NCBI GenBank assembly: GCA_963545485.1
Contig: CAUUJG010000002.1
Location: forward strand, 1 to 64,000
DNA length: 64,000 bases
Source of the DNA: CAUTUX01 sp963545485
Lineage (GTDB): Bacteria > Bacillota > Clostridia > Christensenellales > CAG-917
Direction: 5' to 3'
Shown here: positions 57,801-62,099 of the stretch, one piece after another
How positions within the stretch are numbered: position 1 is the stretch's first letter
Layout: each line of letters begins with the position of its first letter
The notes under the pieces: model-generated
What the model was told of the DNA's origin: nothing
The model's database searches: none
The model's input: the letters and a program-made list of their open reading frames with translations, nothing else
Program-made: the position numbers and the translations under genes

Positions 57801-60350
57801 ATTGCTCTTTATAAAGATTTCACCCTTACTAATATTAAGTTTGAATATCTCTTTAATCGCACTGTCGGATTTTGACCTACCTTTAACGACCAATTCAATT
57901 TCAGAATTAAAAATCATTTCAAGGTTAAATCCATTCTTCAAATTTAAAGCTGCATTTAAGTCAATTTCCACATTCGGATCCATGTTCTCCTTAAATGAAA
58001 CAAGGAAATCAAATATGAGATTTCTCAAAGTTTTTCCAAATATTTCTTTTCTATCGTTACCTGATGTTTGAAATTGATCTTGATAACGCATTTTCAACAA
58101 TTGTCCTTGTATAAAGTTTGTTTCAAGTTTCATTGGAACTGTAGCTTTTACATTTACATTTTCAAGATTTAATCCTAAATTCTTCAATCCATCTTTCAAT
58201 GAATTCTTTGTCGCCTCAATATAACCTGGGTCAGCCTTTATATCAGACAATTTGCCTGAAATACCTTCTTTATATTTTCCAAATACTATATTTGATTCAA
58301 TACCGAAACTTCCACCAAAGTTATTTAAAATATCACTATTCTGTCCCTCTATTTTTGTATCAAATTTAAATACTTTATCTAACCCAAAACCGCTATTATT
58401 CCAATTGATATCTATTTTTTCAATTGGAGAAGGCGTTTTATCTTTAAACACAAATTGACTAAATATTTTATTTAAAACTTCTTTTGTAAGATTTAGTCCT
58501 AATTCTTTTATATTCGCAATATTCTGATTTTGATCTATTTTAATTGCCTTTAAAATGCTATATATTAAATCAATCGTAGGGTTTGGTGATTCCCCAGCAG
58601 TCGTATACATTGCAACTGTATTTCTTATTTCTTTATTGTATTCCTTGTATATATTTCTTTCTTCTACTGATGTGGATGTTGCTAAAGAATTCAACTTTGA
58701 TTTGATGTTTGCATATACATCCATTGCAGAATTTATCAAGAATTTCTCCAATTCAAGATTATTCGTTTTCAACTTTGTCTGACTACTTGTAACTTTTGAT
58801 AAATCTGCATATGCTCTATCTTCAGAACCTATATATGCGATAGTTGCAAGTGTCTCTCCATTTCTCTTTACTTCAAGATAAAATTCAGTTTTCCCAAAAT
58901 TGATATTTGAATATTTTCCAGCAACTCTTATATCAAGATCTACAGAACCCGCATGTGTTTCAATTAATGTTTGATAAAGTTGTGAATTAATATCAAGTTT
59001 TTCATTTAAAATATTTTTAATTAAATCACCAAACATTCCGACAGCATTTTCAACTGTGAATTTCCTATCTTCCATGTTGAATTTAAGCTTTGCATCAACA
59101 TCAAATTGAAGAGGATTATATGTAGCCATTTTACTCAAATCAAGCATCTTGCCATCTACATCTCTCAATGCAAATCTATTATTTTCATCAAAGAAGTTAA
59201 CATCTGCTGCTGGAGCAAGTCCGTTTGTTATGTTATTTGTTTTTTCTACATTGAATAGGAATTCTCTATGAAAAGCACCGTACTTGTTTTCAAGCACTTT
59301 ATTCATGTCGGAATCAATTATTCCAGAGAACTTTGTTCCCAATGATTTGAGTTTTCCGCCTACTACATCAGCCTTTATATTTACTTCAAGACTTGCTAAT
59401 GCTGTAAGTGTTTCAAGGTTTATACCTAATTCTCTATTTGCTAATTCATATATATCGCCAGGGAGCAATTTTAATGCTAATGGTATCATTGCGGCAACAA
59501 GCCCCATATTCAATGGAATATCTAAACTGTAATCACCAGGATTCAATGATGCCGTTTTTGTCGCTACTTTATTATGACCAAGAAGGAATTCTTTAAATAA
59601 TCTCTCAACAGTTACTGAAACTAATGGTTTTCCTTGGGGAGTTTTTAGGAAGTTACCAAGATTTAATCCCAATATATTCTGTGCCAAGGCTCTTAATACG
59701 CCTGGATCCTTTTCTTGCACCTGCTGTATAAGTCTGAAAATAACTGATGGGTTAATGTCTTCTGTGTTTACTGCGTACACACCATATCTTGTATTCCCGT
59801 TGCTATCAACAACTTGATGTATTTTATCACCTTCGATATGGTTACTCTTTTTTAGACCGGATAAATCCATAAAAAACATGGATTTTTTTACGCCTCCAAC
59901 ATCAACAGCTCCATCATAGTAAAATCCCATAACTTTAGTATTGGTCTCTTGATTATATACATCTAGAGCTAACTTACTGGCTGCATCAATGTCATTAGTA
60001 TCAATATTAGCTGCAAGACGCATTTTCAAAGGTGGAAGCTTGCTATATGTCTGCTGACCTCTACTTGGATTTTTAATTTGGCTTTTAAAATCCAAATTCA
60101 GTTCGGTATCGATATTGATATATCTTTTATTACCTTCTGATGTGGATCTTACGGCTTTTTTCAAATCCTCCCAAGCATCCAAAGATGAAATATTACCTTT
60201 GGCTTTAATATCATGCTGATTGTCTATTCTTCCGCCTGGTGTACCGATCTTACCTTTCTTCTTACCTGTCGTACAAGACGCAAACATCCCGATTACAAGT
60301 GCGATCAGAACGAATAAGATAAAAAATTTTGCTGTGCGTAAATGTTTCAT
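33894..60350 (-). CDS. Giant (8818 aa) modular lipoprotein
   Basis: One uninterrupted frame with a GGGGAGAAA ribosome binding site. The signal peptide ends in a lipobox (FASC, Cys about 26), so the mature protein is lipid-anchored outside the cytoplasmic membrane. Residues about 100-6100 are degenerate modules of 260-770 aa. In most, a strand of the form hYhDhS (e.g. LYMDLSYFGL at about 3416, LYLDLSWILG at 4696, VYIDASGLGL at 5988) precedes a Thr-Thr linker (TTAG, TTSG, TTAD; about 583, 1223, 1678, 1935, 2996, 3461, 3969, 4739, 5228, 5609, 6015) and then a helix. Tyr/Gly/Asp-rich insertions such as DGEYFKYTNRY recur. From about 6700 to the end, Ig/Big_4-like sandwiches (LPKRVRLSNGAEVDAYWDIS) follow. 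No catalytic motif, LPXTG or C-terminal helix is seen. Its function is unknown; a wall-spanning adhesin or scaffold is the simplest guess. Confidence 0.85.
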   Translation of the reverse strand: MKHLRTAKFFILFVLIALVIGMFASCTTGKKKGKIGTPGGRIDNQHDIKAKGNISSLDAWEDLKKAVRSTSEGNKRYINIDTELNLDFKSQIKNPSRGQQTYSKLPPLKMRLAANIDTNDIDAASKLALDVYNQETNTKVMGFYYDGAVDVGGVKKSMFFMDLSGLKKSNHIEGDKIHQVVDSNGNTRYGVYAVNTEDINPSVIFRLIQQVQEKDPGVLRALAQNILGLNLGNFLKTPQGKPLVSVTVERLFKEFLLGHNKVATKTASLNPGDYSLDIPLNMGLVAAMIPLALKLLPGDIYELANRELGINLETLTALASLEVNIKADVVGGKLKSLGTKFSGIIDSDMNKVLENKYGAFHREFLFNVEKTNNITNGLAPAADVNFFDENNRFALRDVDGKMLDLSKMATYNPLQFDVDAKLKFNMEDRKFTVENAVGMFGDLIKNILNEKLDINSQLYQTLIETHAGSVDLDIRVAGKYSNINFGKTEFYLEVKRNGETLATIAYIGSEDRAYADLSKVTSSQTKLKTNNLELEKFLINSAMDVYANIKSKLNSLATSTSVEERNIYKEYNKEIRNTVAMYTTAGESPNPTIDLIYSILKAIKIDQNQNIANIKELGLNLTKEVLNKIFSQFVFKDKTPSPIEKIDINWNNSGFGLDKVFKFDTKIEGQNSDILNNFGGSFGIESNIVFGKYKEGISGKLSDIKADPGYIEATKNSLKDGLKNLGLNLENVNVKATVPMKLETNFIQGQLLKMRYQDQFQTSGNDRKEIFGKTLRNLIFDFLVSFKENMDPNVEIDLNAALNLKNGFNLEMIFNSEIELVVKGRSKSDSAIKEIFKLNISKGEIFIKSNLLGIEKAKLKVSEILPQLESLIKNLKNKSNKPEENNNNPVSEDQMQMYSFVESVKGKYAKEITGSGEEYYLPTAARPAVNAVRYLLNVDASGEFVKVTKNKETYFKRKNALKDDEKSYVEKKNPLIPILTSLISGIDLSNKKAEAYLASGILAKLASVLKILDKVSIEFEDVHSGKVYFKYNGLKLSEIELGAQGLIGANKVEFKLSGMKFGVSGDPLISGRDKQFADTSEAENYVDVFEKTQYYAQARTRFNFDLVKAPTDIMNLHNNVKMDYTFDMKGSLDFAPLLQYLQGKDITTTTNRTEFLMELRGANFKDNVNDDDRELYMGAYYSNGYLHLDMSKLGIEKTKVKFDINEFLLSLLLKDAKTKINGASTTSALTCENSKELKEEDMLDLALGIGLTLSSKKLQLKMLGALAEAIKKLFKIDSGKIDAVLNVYLEQIFKTNKIGEDFQTISPDLDMQLSTLDAGGNETAKLKITMLGLAAKLGDTKVMVKDKELATFLSDDVYKDVQVFDKYGDISLKEAYAEFKGNFEFNAASGSQQWTVGEWIKQLWDKIDPDKKLENLKSIIGELAFNYNIPLDVAKGIGYRIAANLRLGDGKETFDLRDNAKFVKMTKKITDPDWEPVSYQLYKYNASLNKFIPLVGDEIVPGTGYSNDVFRKVYLNEKGNHFEEISQEERNEIKKYDPSKSEDKKKLAALDMYLKNGEEYLKITAEAIQGIDESTKIYKRKSPFDLKNILSNSDISMEFYNGNINDYKFDKKDVDDPKYFGKVNKFAVRILSQGEKNAKGESLSTVYLEYKDFRFKVEDIAFESLFKKNGSTGGNGSGTTENNNNKPSFANLLKSALSGIDVDSEKITAKIAPAFVASLVKTIWNIDVDKNNFVSLNEYSQLSLRWANLGFKFGIGVDPFTMNISVEKWKISLSDKNTVLPSGFDSSAYTSPKSKGKFSSTIDAELEVKLTDDHQVSIKLQDYLAAFSADLLTNLGIDIEKNVAYKFSASLGYNIDLKDPSKTEIYCEIYDKNTKEFIARLYLKGNKLMVDKGIFGKKAEKPNRQRYVIENTKFSTLLINELNNLFDKVQNKLAQTTGSDITVSMDVFKNAIGISVTQKVVLALVGLLTKQSNIKDLLDKMPNQDFKLFADANFETWTVNAGFTSKIGSMKFTIKNPTISTEKNTKVSNIVSEAERYVSISNDEYDKLPDAAVSGELDKQDFESTDRYTYTLDESNTRYKADLNGKFMKLKEGKSGFYTYQKTGIMTFNLTMEITYDVVSTYKYIERPAVGDPDPIEKYAYSNRFDKNELDGSFTQNDNGRWVRVPLNLNGIIDTLLKMSKIREKLEKIEIPLNKGKANERKISLLNLLNRIALQNAVNDEFTDTYYLTLKGRINAEALGIYEVLRGEKRIEDIRLDVDSLVNSVELGAELLLGKGTPHEKKIGLYLIKGQIFLKVKDIIGTNIKLDLYDFAKGFGIFNEKSDIRSALVAGNVKSNTEQGGKYGTNTAESISENKPAVETNKLEKIGKILEVVDSIIKGVVLRSLTSGTNMTHFDVLLQSRAIRSIFELITDNDASSLNNLSLNDEKSGLFVQFPTEENGNSSKITFRIETKEQNGIKYGQQLSVGATSDINMNSQNVDHILSDSEMNDHTSIDSYINNVLDIVTKMTKQRFVEVNSDVMHYMFVKYSESDKDNKSQYLYKFIPHKDGTDRVISGEFNKILSDKISETKQSDRYKRIHVIYMGGKFYKIKFEQDDHGGFLYDKNSGDYKAASSDKLKSVDKKHRYSFTYEELSTEEMNSITGSNPDQHLAVLQGSHLGIGIRYATLSGKNTSNDVIGTPTAKVEEMEGTSLNPVEYYYFEEDQSGNHIYNTTLKAYKALTRDEVAALKKENEKKEEKDKVKLYSKFSVKKTGGKNIVTKYIPNSDGEYIRNKDTFEFEHNPSSTEQKYALQEDELAYGTQLFKKKDQVTFENQFVSFSATAIGRIENLDTKKYNTSSMGGILADTFRNMIFEIQARSTFEDGLGIRFRGNFDISVFDFKSLFANDFNKFINNTNWEQLELGVEIVEVANGRVVYGDDPDGRLNPDGTKLQVPKVRGGIYVANNKVYFDGVDIFDNVTTYTYIPNFDKIMKSIPNLIEKGKKLIEGLKETLKKMKTTSGSTDVRDSFLEFVLSNESLQLVLTKSIIKLLLATFAPQIGSLENVFDEMELNFGMDFGEVVYKKVSEIVNKKEELNEIVPAKNRHKATNEELYDDTNPAHSANKDKFVYEKKTVGSTTYYVFNKDGSSAGRYKVNFVQSNETDGLYIPVYAVGRTYYRYIVPEEGRYKKYNNVEWNENKSGRYAKTTINGVIEYVDLEQHQIYEKISSTEFKTAADREGERYVKYGSKYYKIDKYYDRYLGYILNKDGEYFKYTNRYRSFDRVAMGVELKLGKAKFSGKVTGLGINFGAKEELLPKYVKEGKSKKNVNSDVPLRDYTDTRISFSTTFDFEMSVTEGVMDFGKIISHIVGELTGVTLETPATAKGYSSAHLRADIKAMFDLKNYANSEINFELKQVSEVGLPNKWLGFYFVNDVLYMDLSYFGLPKVSVSSLSMHNLVKDIIETIKKGEKIDFKNLINKNAGAYTTAGDESDVGASVLFDKRRVTTIVTKILIDWLLDKVELAPGKTLRYLINEQVDRSLQFNFNIRDTLNFGLDINFGIKGERFNKVSDLSTVEENKELTYFDFVSKSNGRYVKENGVFRMLSRDEESTLERYEKREIIKTGSSNYEVQKYVQNDNGNIVFDLRTRSFRKIKIGEFVESRYRYNRETDVLATAGDIYKVSKTTNLAANPYDTKLKISISFMDAQMYFTDGQNYSLSNETLKGYVDIEEMKTLRFKDTIDITTLIRKADIIDLKDLLAHFLSGDDIQKIEALIRNGEGEDLQYKVELRIEGEIKLAAMVNYLRKHLAPNAEIDFFSRQFKIFDAIKLIKDLIDKKDLQVAELLNFVNAKMELYVNGNVQEAGGKKYYADQHKMAGIYVEPDQYKELTADEKDPSKTEYVAPKYRYSHYFKNGHGSYIYKNGKYVSSVGYDDTVDKYSYDPFNWYPNEYGEFKKIGGSVKIDLSYMNVKSLSIAMEDLILLAKDLMKGKNNGAQTTADISLAKLNLKFPFLNDEIASVITAFLKGIRMTSSYIRMMITPDYINQILKLIAKNKEPVQFTHKFKNTSYAQMNTELINYQFKKEADSSDDEISKSINRFKVIEDIYGSYYVKDGQYFLTDNLSSNELTEYLNSGGKLYSINRVDGYLYVDGNNDHNYDNVEYNGKYELTSNIGNLNGIGQDYLVHSSKATEEERLRARTRMLSGTKRTYRLHTVIKDRRGWYKKNLDGTYSKFASEQERNSYIAVNGEDSVYTFTNTDLLLPGSGETATHAYNPTTGAITESTSGNYVYPIFDTELHIGVNTDVKKPIFTTKLYIWDYSATINLNVPEFKANQIDFKNVTPDTQLEHNRYIEKLVYGYEKETIEGFKRKYSKVDGSFDIDKYIVNPSLVFYRENKGALQQIPTEEAYHKLDTSELYKKSADGSFTKFDGITMADWEKIFDKNEDNVYLSILGGTKKIRLSSSNIYTKDELRKIHQIAKNGNLIMNADPVDSPYSAAKESYVVKKYPASSTEGYVYDVEQNKYVPYATYTAPAGLDKTKFTRYEKVNVDYIRGDEIFNISTVLRGGVFLNNAYLHITEYVQMKKAMDPSFSISNIDVSNRYRNEAGVYIQDNDGDYVVVNPAGESEALGKVLGALLGNLKSKLEVAKHFTGEILFEVKINLSFEMHVQPKLEITIHDIDLALDVWRRRNDKNDHGTLADGSLLHIFGLYYNRDSQTGDAGLYLDLSWILGKEGKFAVKLKNSSVEEVVGKIITEQLLKLNGKKAAQTTADPILPGADALKKAMYLSILKNSVSVDITVGILKTIMTAAMENASKITKIFPNFKLYAKGTSLPYSMIAGMLLFNEDGTKALVDIAFRIEGLNGNRETSSLVSYSTLEASENTLEENRLKGLDDANYDPKKAGEYTFYYANFTHKENGNFKTDKIDWKKPYLRTPGTGDFERDANESGQSTEYKEMLPSAVPGYYDDENIYILKENGKDYELFGHKYNLASSKYKDIKDRLEFKRSKDQFFVATDLGYQRLSKSALAGYQGKIYKDTAGNEWDRLDPSIAEIKSGTKKVYKMVSDFLAYKTVMTVDLNQIVDDITKKTFDFKDLLKKIELNSVELSTNISLTASMEGVVNWTKQMSDFVNTATQKYLMALIAGLNKDENQAEKVNFDIKVQPKIWANVKNLTTKTELIDKLEGTKVQLDITIKHKITSETEKTVHLSVFVEIKDGKLNAYLDFSNIDLGKTGNFLAQKIKLSFDLKKMLQRRTFANTTSGKRDIENDEENKGILSAKLVEILNMLVGKVLLNNDLLSLGFNPEIITALVKKFAPELTDNPETNRILGYLPKLKETYDETNSAVNLSLNGYRPKGNLRIGLEVGNEYYLTLDEYKDKKAETHFGGTAWATANGTFNKNPDGTYSYANAAGQYVMVSNKEYALIEYAYPNKTWVGKKYKLDNSGNFVEDTNGKYLKLGEARVLVETGNLKLETNKTFTSPAINPAEYKELTDQKLRINTSLDFAFVGKNKAGENEVDFGAVLDRVLEILAPNATVANKLKLRIQENLGYEDKQYANLKVFGYIDFRNFANTQLKFVFSKYDHENGGVLKEIFKAYYYNDSLFIDGTRFFGSEAKFGITNIGLTKMLNEKLGNVLNKINSMTTTSSVFEFMANPFNSGAQFDYPYLMMLVKPQTAIMQLNAMVINTLYRKMMQLRGKPAAENYIPDLGSILFKGTGINSSGQTQLGGKIQLKLTESIKFGVETKEFSANKDYADSEKEFVGNGDTDLLEEVSNFNDATDGKDTNGMLRAKTAEDVAANFTKLYKRRYKTVLNVAQIEDKKLDISTLSLKMNTSVKLNLSGVKPGDPAYADSFAKWLTDLVKQIVAGKNMFGTFELINSESEFEQLRNTKIFVKDENEYNKWKEVAWTTGLAFEANKYYKFKAFDLNILSDKQAVNLNMQLKADLNLPAIIQNGLSGILYSDIQLTVSMGQPFNRQLIKLTYLGSSKLKKGTGAYANQYYVCYENDLSNTDLRIFSDAVYIDASGLGLGKIKFQGIAGLLGAKQSRMVTTAGKVFKNHGALAIDILLSKNKVGVRLSKSIVDFVLDLANINLPFTLPPFSGIEFNAEYNDKGINKIDIKSDLDNNGTKIYMVAEDIGIKVNERLLDAKELAKSVKAGYAGLTFSKTAGLTSLIQNVLDNINSAMTVALEKRSLATYNSGTSTFQWTHLAADVITFATMKVVREKMELGTYNIVSGSNISRLRIRVNSKSPVQQNNFGTSGSPYNLDVAITGNDIYLTNVRILSGGLSGLSFITKPLNVIAVAGENGQPKLQIAKPNDGDDELFAYPTNATNKIKSGWSTAEKNGHPYTTPSMSELAGDATRKYTYTPNLNNLIKKIRLNLFSDDGYTPNLSSGKVQGAGQGNSARMTLEATLDRDAYNQLVMMLTTIILGIVREEIDKDPLNYYYFVDWKVINSGSKINGIDRSGYAKTSNNHLSYSGKNQVTQVLREFDEKVVSGASTRDLVDFWKPIAPSITRLMETFVTACAAKLAGNYGTMMTLSTGWHALMNLAAFISGFLPLPFADYENGGNSGFDPKLKLYLDMNPDLGKYNMGSDKKLYPGLQAMELTVNCDREDGSMEYKYNKNPNSPRHYNIFNNPNQQTTNRNDAWNYMIMRITPDSMLDRNVKINESLDTQSHYSKPMIGFHESEKINRLISGNIPKEIVVTDPATRSAVMYSGENMTGTSTNVHLRDSELSNPATLPQYADLEYTDKDHNSTIGNPSAEYSNGRGTRIVWDASSIDFTPKKTTENGRVLVGYVYGYALNSVVAAIPVYINDDFALEDVKEVYQSGTKFKERDISLDVNESSKAFNNKLPSLVSVKFKSGSSYTFGEVAKNQLGKQMYSIVYDSHGQPVTLGKTPEGQQILNKDGNKYKLMPAFVAGLIPDGDDYQRDDLVLENGKGKYYKLDMSKLPNRGKAPIGSFEWNYKQFKYNWDTTEVKVPFKYQWGNSNTISGASIIKVKNYKINEVKKFKNSIINKTFKTLKFDSLKEIPANIEEFITKLDQIMTDVGTFDIKWDLTNLKKRLEEIAVRNADGEIIGYEYFKGINVQVSAYVGGNKFKVMKKLNDQTGKPEYGFMGAGSILADYTNNSSNIDYKGYYIAQKVDVTVQIKGSEKESINKDLLFDPYDKNELNDLTFKDEKYRVKIKGTEKPVDLKSNQFDVEAPYVWNVGLGKYEHYNLATEDITYKGYDGPNMYAKLIVKTPKLINSTSSTVSNVINQEIYLPIKVLKMKAKKYTYKLKNYLNEEWYKSVDTLQGVSFEGTKVKHDVKPIWGDKITYYKDADLKQKADNIFDGGKYYLEFQGNVYNSSNEVMGLGNGSVEPQKFLMELDVEKSSISKIYFYKKDIYHDNSYETIPESELKDINNYTKEQYADYEGTGKLDAYKYVSNKDAYLKAAEFGKYREGTPVKVELENGETSIIFAKGFDLEKFNLNQPITKLGVKLGKEIKEVDVAVSSSTVTDIEFASPSLTKSGTLEYKYDVQKDWTLLDKAKVTTEDNSYENVDVSWDKTYPGNTAEVGDIQNNEYFIRKAKIFKGTEIEKTVDVKFMFDNKVAKAVASHRMRNVEYDGDEVLYDAFTGGSIPDRADITLEGDTEAQENVEVTFRSNFAPTLAEMRTGRFVRKATVYGDKSFDVVFKLKHAIDVKINGLEGGTKYTLKEDRFFAGLEKTATVEIDGTEYSGTVEWYYTKGKTREQILGMTQSELDDVKVKYTEVGLENAKVFAIVNINGDRHCIFDITMNVEKRGHQVPRFTVTPTIDAFGLDANALLKNKDDEEFEAEVEVGNEKFTTTFKYRVPKKLEEDFAEVVGKDIEMEFVCTNPDYTKDGTEKITFKHNAYVINRDAFELSNPAYRSMTIDPTKVKSFKDLKLPNEVDVDTQEGQTVKMFAEWPSDSYIRTDGGEYTDAKVKLTYYKETSIGSYCYVEIDGVNKYMKISEYEALMKKTDPNYVFTGTRYAGYRVDALMPLKVLHRRVLDTEFELTGYTKIYEKEEGSYIVRTYEGTNNEYIRLYFGKNTNMPKKVEIVNMYRFNPDFIPAKLKVRYGYIDGLGNKVEDCEKTFRIDFKGLPIKENMSFDSRKNYSMKMYVYDREDGNIEKTDLVLYKEDVIYSISSSQLTSTNTNLASDNMDVTDTGLKHRFNVYGSEEESMFRQLYQIVKTKVYLEGKFIAEHEWTNYKDIEKLTGGNMYSLFKDGGNVVKYSIDIATRRFKADPNGDYVYMYSAVDEVNVDWNLDKVEYNYQGGRKYVEAKIRSTVFTSLGCVVKVPVFVNDATSSEETNIAPYDTSMFGEAIDRLYTLNRSLNKNFAERIPGYSGIRYKKLSDGTYQVADPEDPEAIYKDLSGTKLTREELALPASVTRYSVKKNGIYYEDEYGIYYKAKSGEYLEMTDIQKGVFKYLPKRVRLSNGAEVDAYWDISTVQLLPEGGEYRIVLKVNAGNEYNYTRKDGSKKVHNVGIQKIYYTVKVKNLKATRLNTSENTTLSGIKGFINIWSSGEIEPKNGSYSSYQFKLSDFKNQINNITELKLRNADGDLMTFKSNSTGGDGTFEWSYNEMIANASGRAAWLKANITLKDGTTQIFKIPFAFTEDTITKIENTFYTSNIADGTATSEFEVDAYNINKHKVPSEYKVTYTSTSYKFMVNEFGYVIKGTTVNTATLSANSDADVSMQSNYKLYISGQQTKGESGNATLYFGDLGKVIVPYKVKVTSYNAANWTGASLVSGQTLTTRINGVPVVWKGTVTIKRKDGSDVTTYTEIFASNSNSITLSAANNQKIVYKLKAYYGTVLDVNNNIMSGFDSNGNPNAWVVSAEQTITVNG

Positions 60351-60412
60351 AATTTCTCCCCTATTAATCTCAACAAGTCAATAAAACAGCTTTTTATATA
60401 TAATATATAAAT

Positions 60413-60453
60413 ATATTACAGTGATATGGGGTAACTAATCAATATGTTAGTTA
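60413..60453 (-). promoter_or_regulatory. Candidate promoter and operator for the 8818-aa gene
   Basis: On the minus strand TTGATT (60437-60442) and TAATAT (60413-60418) are 18 nt apart. A perfect 7-bp inverted repeat, TAACTAA (60432-60438) and TTAGTTA (60447-60453), overlaps the -35 element and is a possible regulator site. Confidence 0.4.
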
Positions 60454-60469
60454 AAAATTTAACAAAAAT

Positions 60470-61264
60470 TTAATCAATATTTGCTCTTACTGAAGCTCTA
60501 AATTTTTCTATTTTTTCGTCAACAAATTCACCTAAACTTCTATTTAACAGTGGCATAAGATTTATGCCAAAAGATACTGCCGAAAATATATTGTTTGAAT
60601 GTGATTCTGCAAATGTAGCATTTGCACCTATTCTAGAACAATACGCCTTGTCATATGATTTTGATTGATTCTGTGATGGGAAATTTGATAAAAGAGTATA
60701 TGCAAACTTCTCATATCCCGATATATCAAGAATCACTTTATCTTCTTTTTCCAACCAGTCAAGATCACGCCACAATTCCACACCAATAAATAGTTTCGGT
60801 TTTTTTTCATTTTTAGATAGTCTAATCCCTTCAATTGCAATTTTTGATGCATTAACATGAGTAGGATGACTATCAAATGGTGAATGGGTATACACCGTTT
60901 GAAGCTCTGTTTCTTTGTCTATTATTTCCGCTATTTTTTCTGCAATTTCTTGTTTTTTTTCTTTTATAGTCGATGACGACAAATCAAATAAAAATACTTT
61001 TTCATATTTTCCATATGTAGCTGCTCTTTTTTGTTCTGCAGTTCTCAATTCCACCATGTCTTCATATGAAACATCTTTATATTTACCATCTCTCGGGCAA
61101 TTTCCACCGTCAGTAAGGACAATTAATGCAAAACCTCCACTTTCAAAACATGATGTTATGCCTTGCATCCCAACCATTTCACCGTCATCTTTGTGTGCAA
61201 CTATTGCTAGATGTGTTATTGGCTTTTTCCTTGATGTTTTCGGAACAAATTCTATATATGTCAT
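60470..61264 (-). CDS. PIG-L family deacetylase (LmbE-like)
   Basis: 264 aa. The zinc site is complete: AHKDDGE at 23-29 (AHxDDxE) and THSPFDSHPTH at 126-136 (H127, D131, H133, H136). The family removes acetyl groups from N-acetylglucosaminyl compounds. No signal peptide, so cytoplasmic. A GAGGGGAAAT ribosome binding site precedes the ATG. It is the last gene of the GH20 / mutarotase-like / PIG-L cluster, so a GlcNAc-derived substrate is likely. Bacillithiol- or mycothiol-type functions are the alternative. Confidence 0.9.
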   Translation of the reverse strand: MTYIEFVPKTSRKKPITHLAIVAHKDDGEMVGMQGITSCFESGGFALIVLTDGGNCPRDGKYKDVSYEDMVELRTAEQKRAATYGKYEKVFLFDLSSSTIKEKKQEIAEKIAEIIDKETELQTVYTHSPFDSHPTHVNASKIAIEGIRLSKNEKKPKLFIGVELWRDLDWLEKEDKVILDISGYEKFAYTLLSNFPSQNQSKSYDKAYCSRIGANATFAESHSNNIFSAVSFGINLMPLLNRSLGEFVDEKIEKFRASVRANID

Positions 61265-61274
61265 ATTTCCCCTC

Positions 61275-62099
61275 TTAATTTATTAGACTCCATTCTTCAT
61301 GCAATGTCACACTTTCACCACATTTTAAATCTCTCATGCTTGAAAGTCCTTCTATCTCCAAGATATCCCCACTAGTGTATATTTCCATATTTGACATAAA
61401 ATCACCATACTTTCCTGTACTCTTTTCTTCTTTAAATTTACATTTAAATTTCATACCTTTTAAACTATATTCTGCTTCAGGTGTATTTAAAAATAATCCG
61501 AGTTTTAGTGGTTCTAATCCGCTTTTTTGTTGCACGATAAGCTTTTCTTTACTAATTTTAATTCTTTCATCGTAAATGTCAGTATATGGCCATATAACTA
61601 AGTTTTGCTGAGGATTTAAATCATCCATTTTCTTATTTAAATTAACTGTCAGCTCACCACCAATATCCATAACCGTCAAAGCCCATGCGGCGATACTTTC
61701 TATATTTTTACTCTTTGATACAATCGTATTTTCTATATACACCTTATTTTTTTTGATACCGATATCTAAAATATAATCAAATTTTGGATCAATATTTGAT
61801 ATAAATGTTCCTCCATGCTCGTTCAATCTGTATGACACCGGTTTATTATCAGCTACATATGTGCAAATGTTCTCTGGTGATTTCCATAATCTATGTCCAC
61901 CATATAAATGCCAATTATCTTTGTATGCATCGTTGTATACCTGAACTTTTCTTTCAAGATCCTCTTTTAATATGTTGTTTTGTTTATCGCCAAAATATAT
62001 AATTCTTGGTCCGACATCAATAGTTACCATAACTATCATGCCATTTTCTTCAAACTGCACACATTTACCAAAATTTTTATACTCTATAATTTGCTGCAT
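61275..62099 (-). CDS. Mutarotase-like beta-sandwich protein (DUF4380-like)
   Basis: 274 aa, no signal peptide or membrane helix. The pattern IDVGPRIIYFGDKQNNIL near the start, then WHLYGGHRLWKSPEN at about 63-77 and a HEEW ending, resembles the galactose-mutarotase superfold proteins grouped as DUF4380. These are often found next to glycosidases. Catalytic residues cannot be assigned. It overlaps the end of GH20 by 23 nt. An AGAGGG directly abuts the ATG, which is too close for a normal ribosome binding site, so coupling to GH20 translation is likely. Confidence 0.6.
   Translation of the reverse strand: MQQIIEYKNFGKCVQFEENGMIVMVTIDVGPRIIYFGDKQNNILKEDLERKVQVYNDAYKDNWHLYGGHRLWKSPENICTYVADNKPVSYRLNEHGGTFISNIDPKFDYILDIGIKKNKVYIENTIVSKSKNIESIAAWALTVMDIGGELTVNLNKKMDDLNPQQNLVIWPYTDIYDERIKISKEKLIVQQKSGLEPLKLGLFLNTPEAEYSLKGMKFKCKFKEEKSTGKYGDFMSNMEIYTSGDILEIEGLSSMRDLKCGESVTLHEEWSLIN

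Noticed and set aside
33894..60350. A CRISPR array or DNA-level tandem repeat within the giant gene
   Set aside because: The repeats are at protein level and strongly diverged. No identical 25-40-nt direct repeats with regular spacers are visible.
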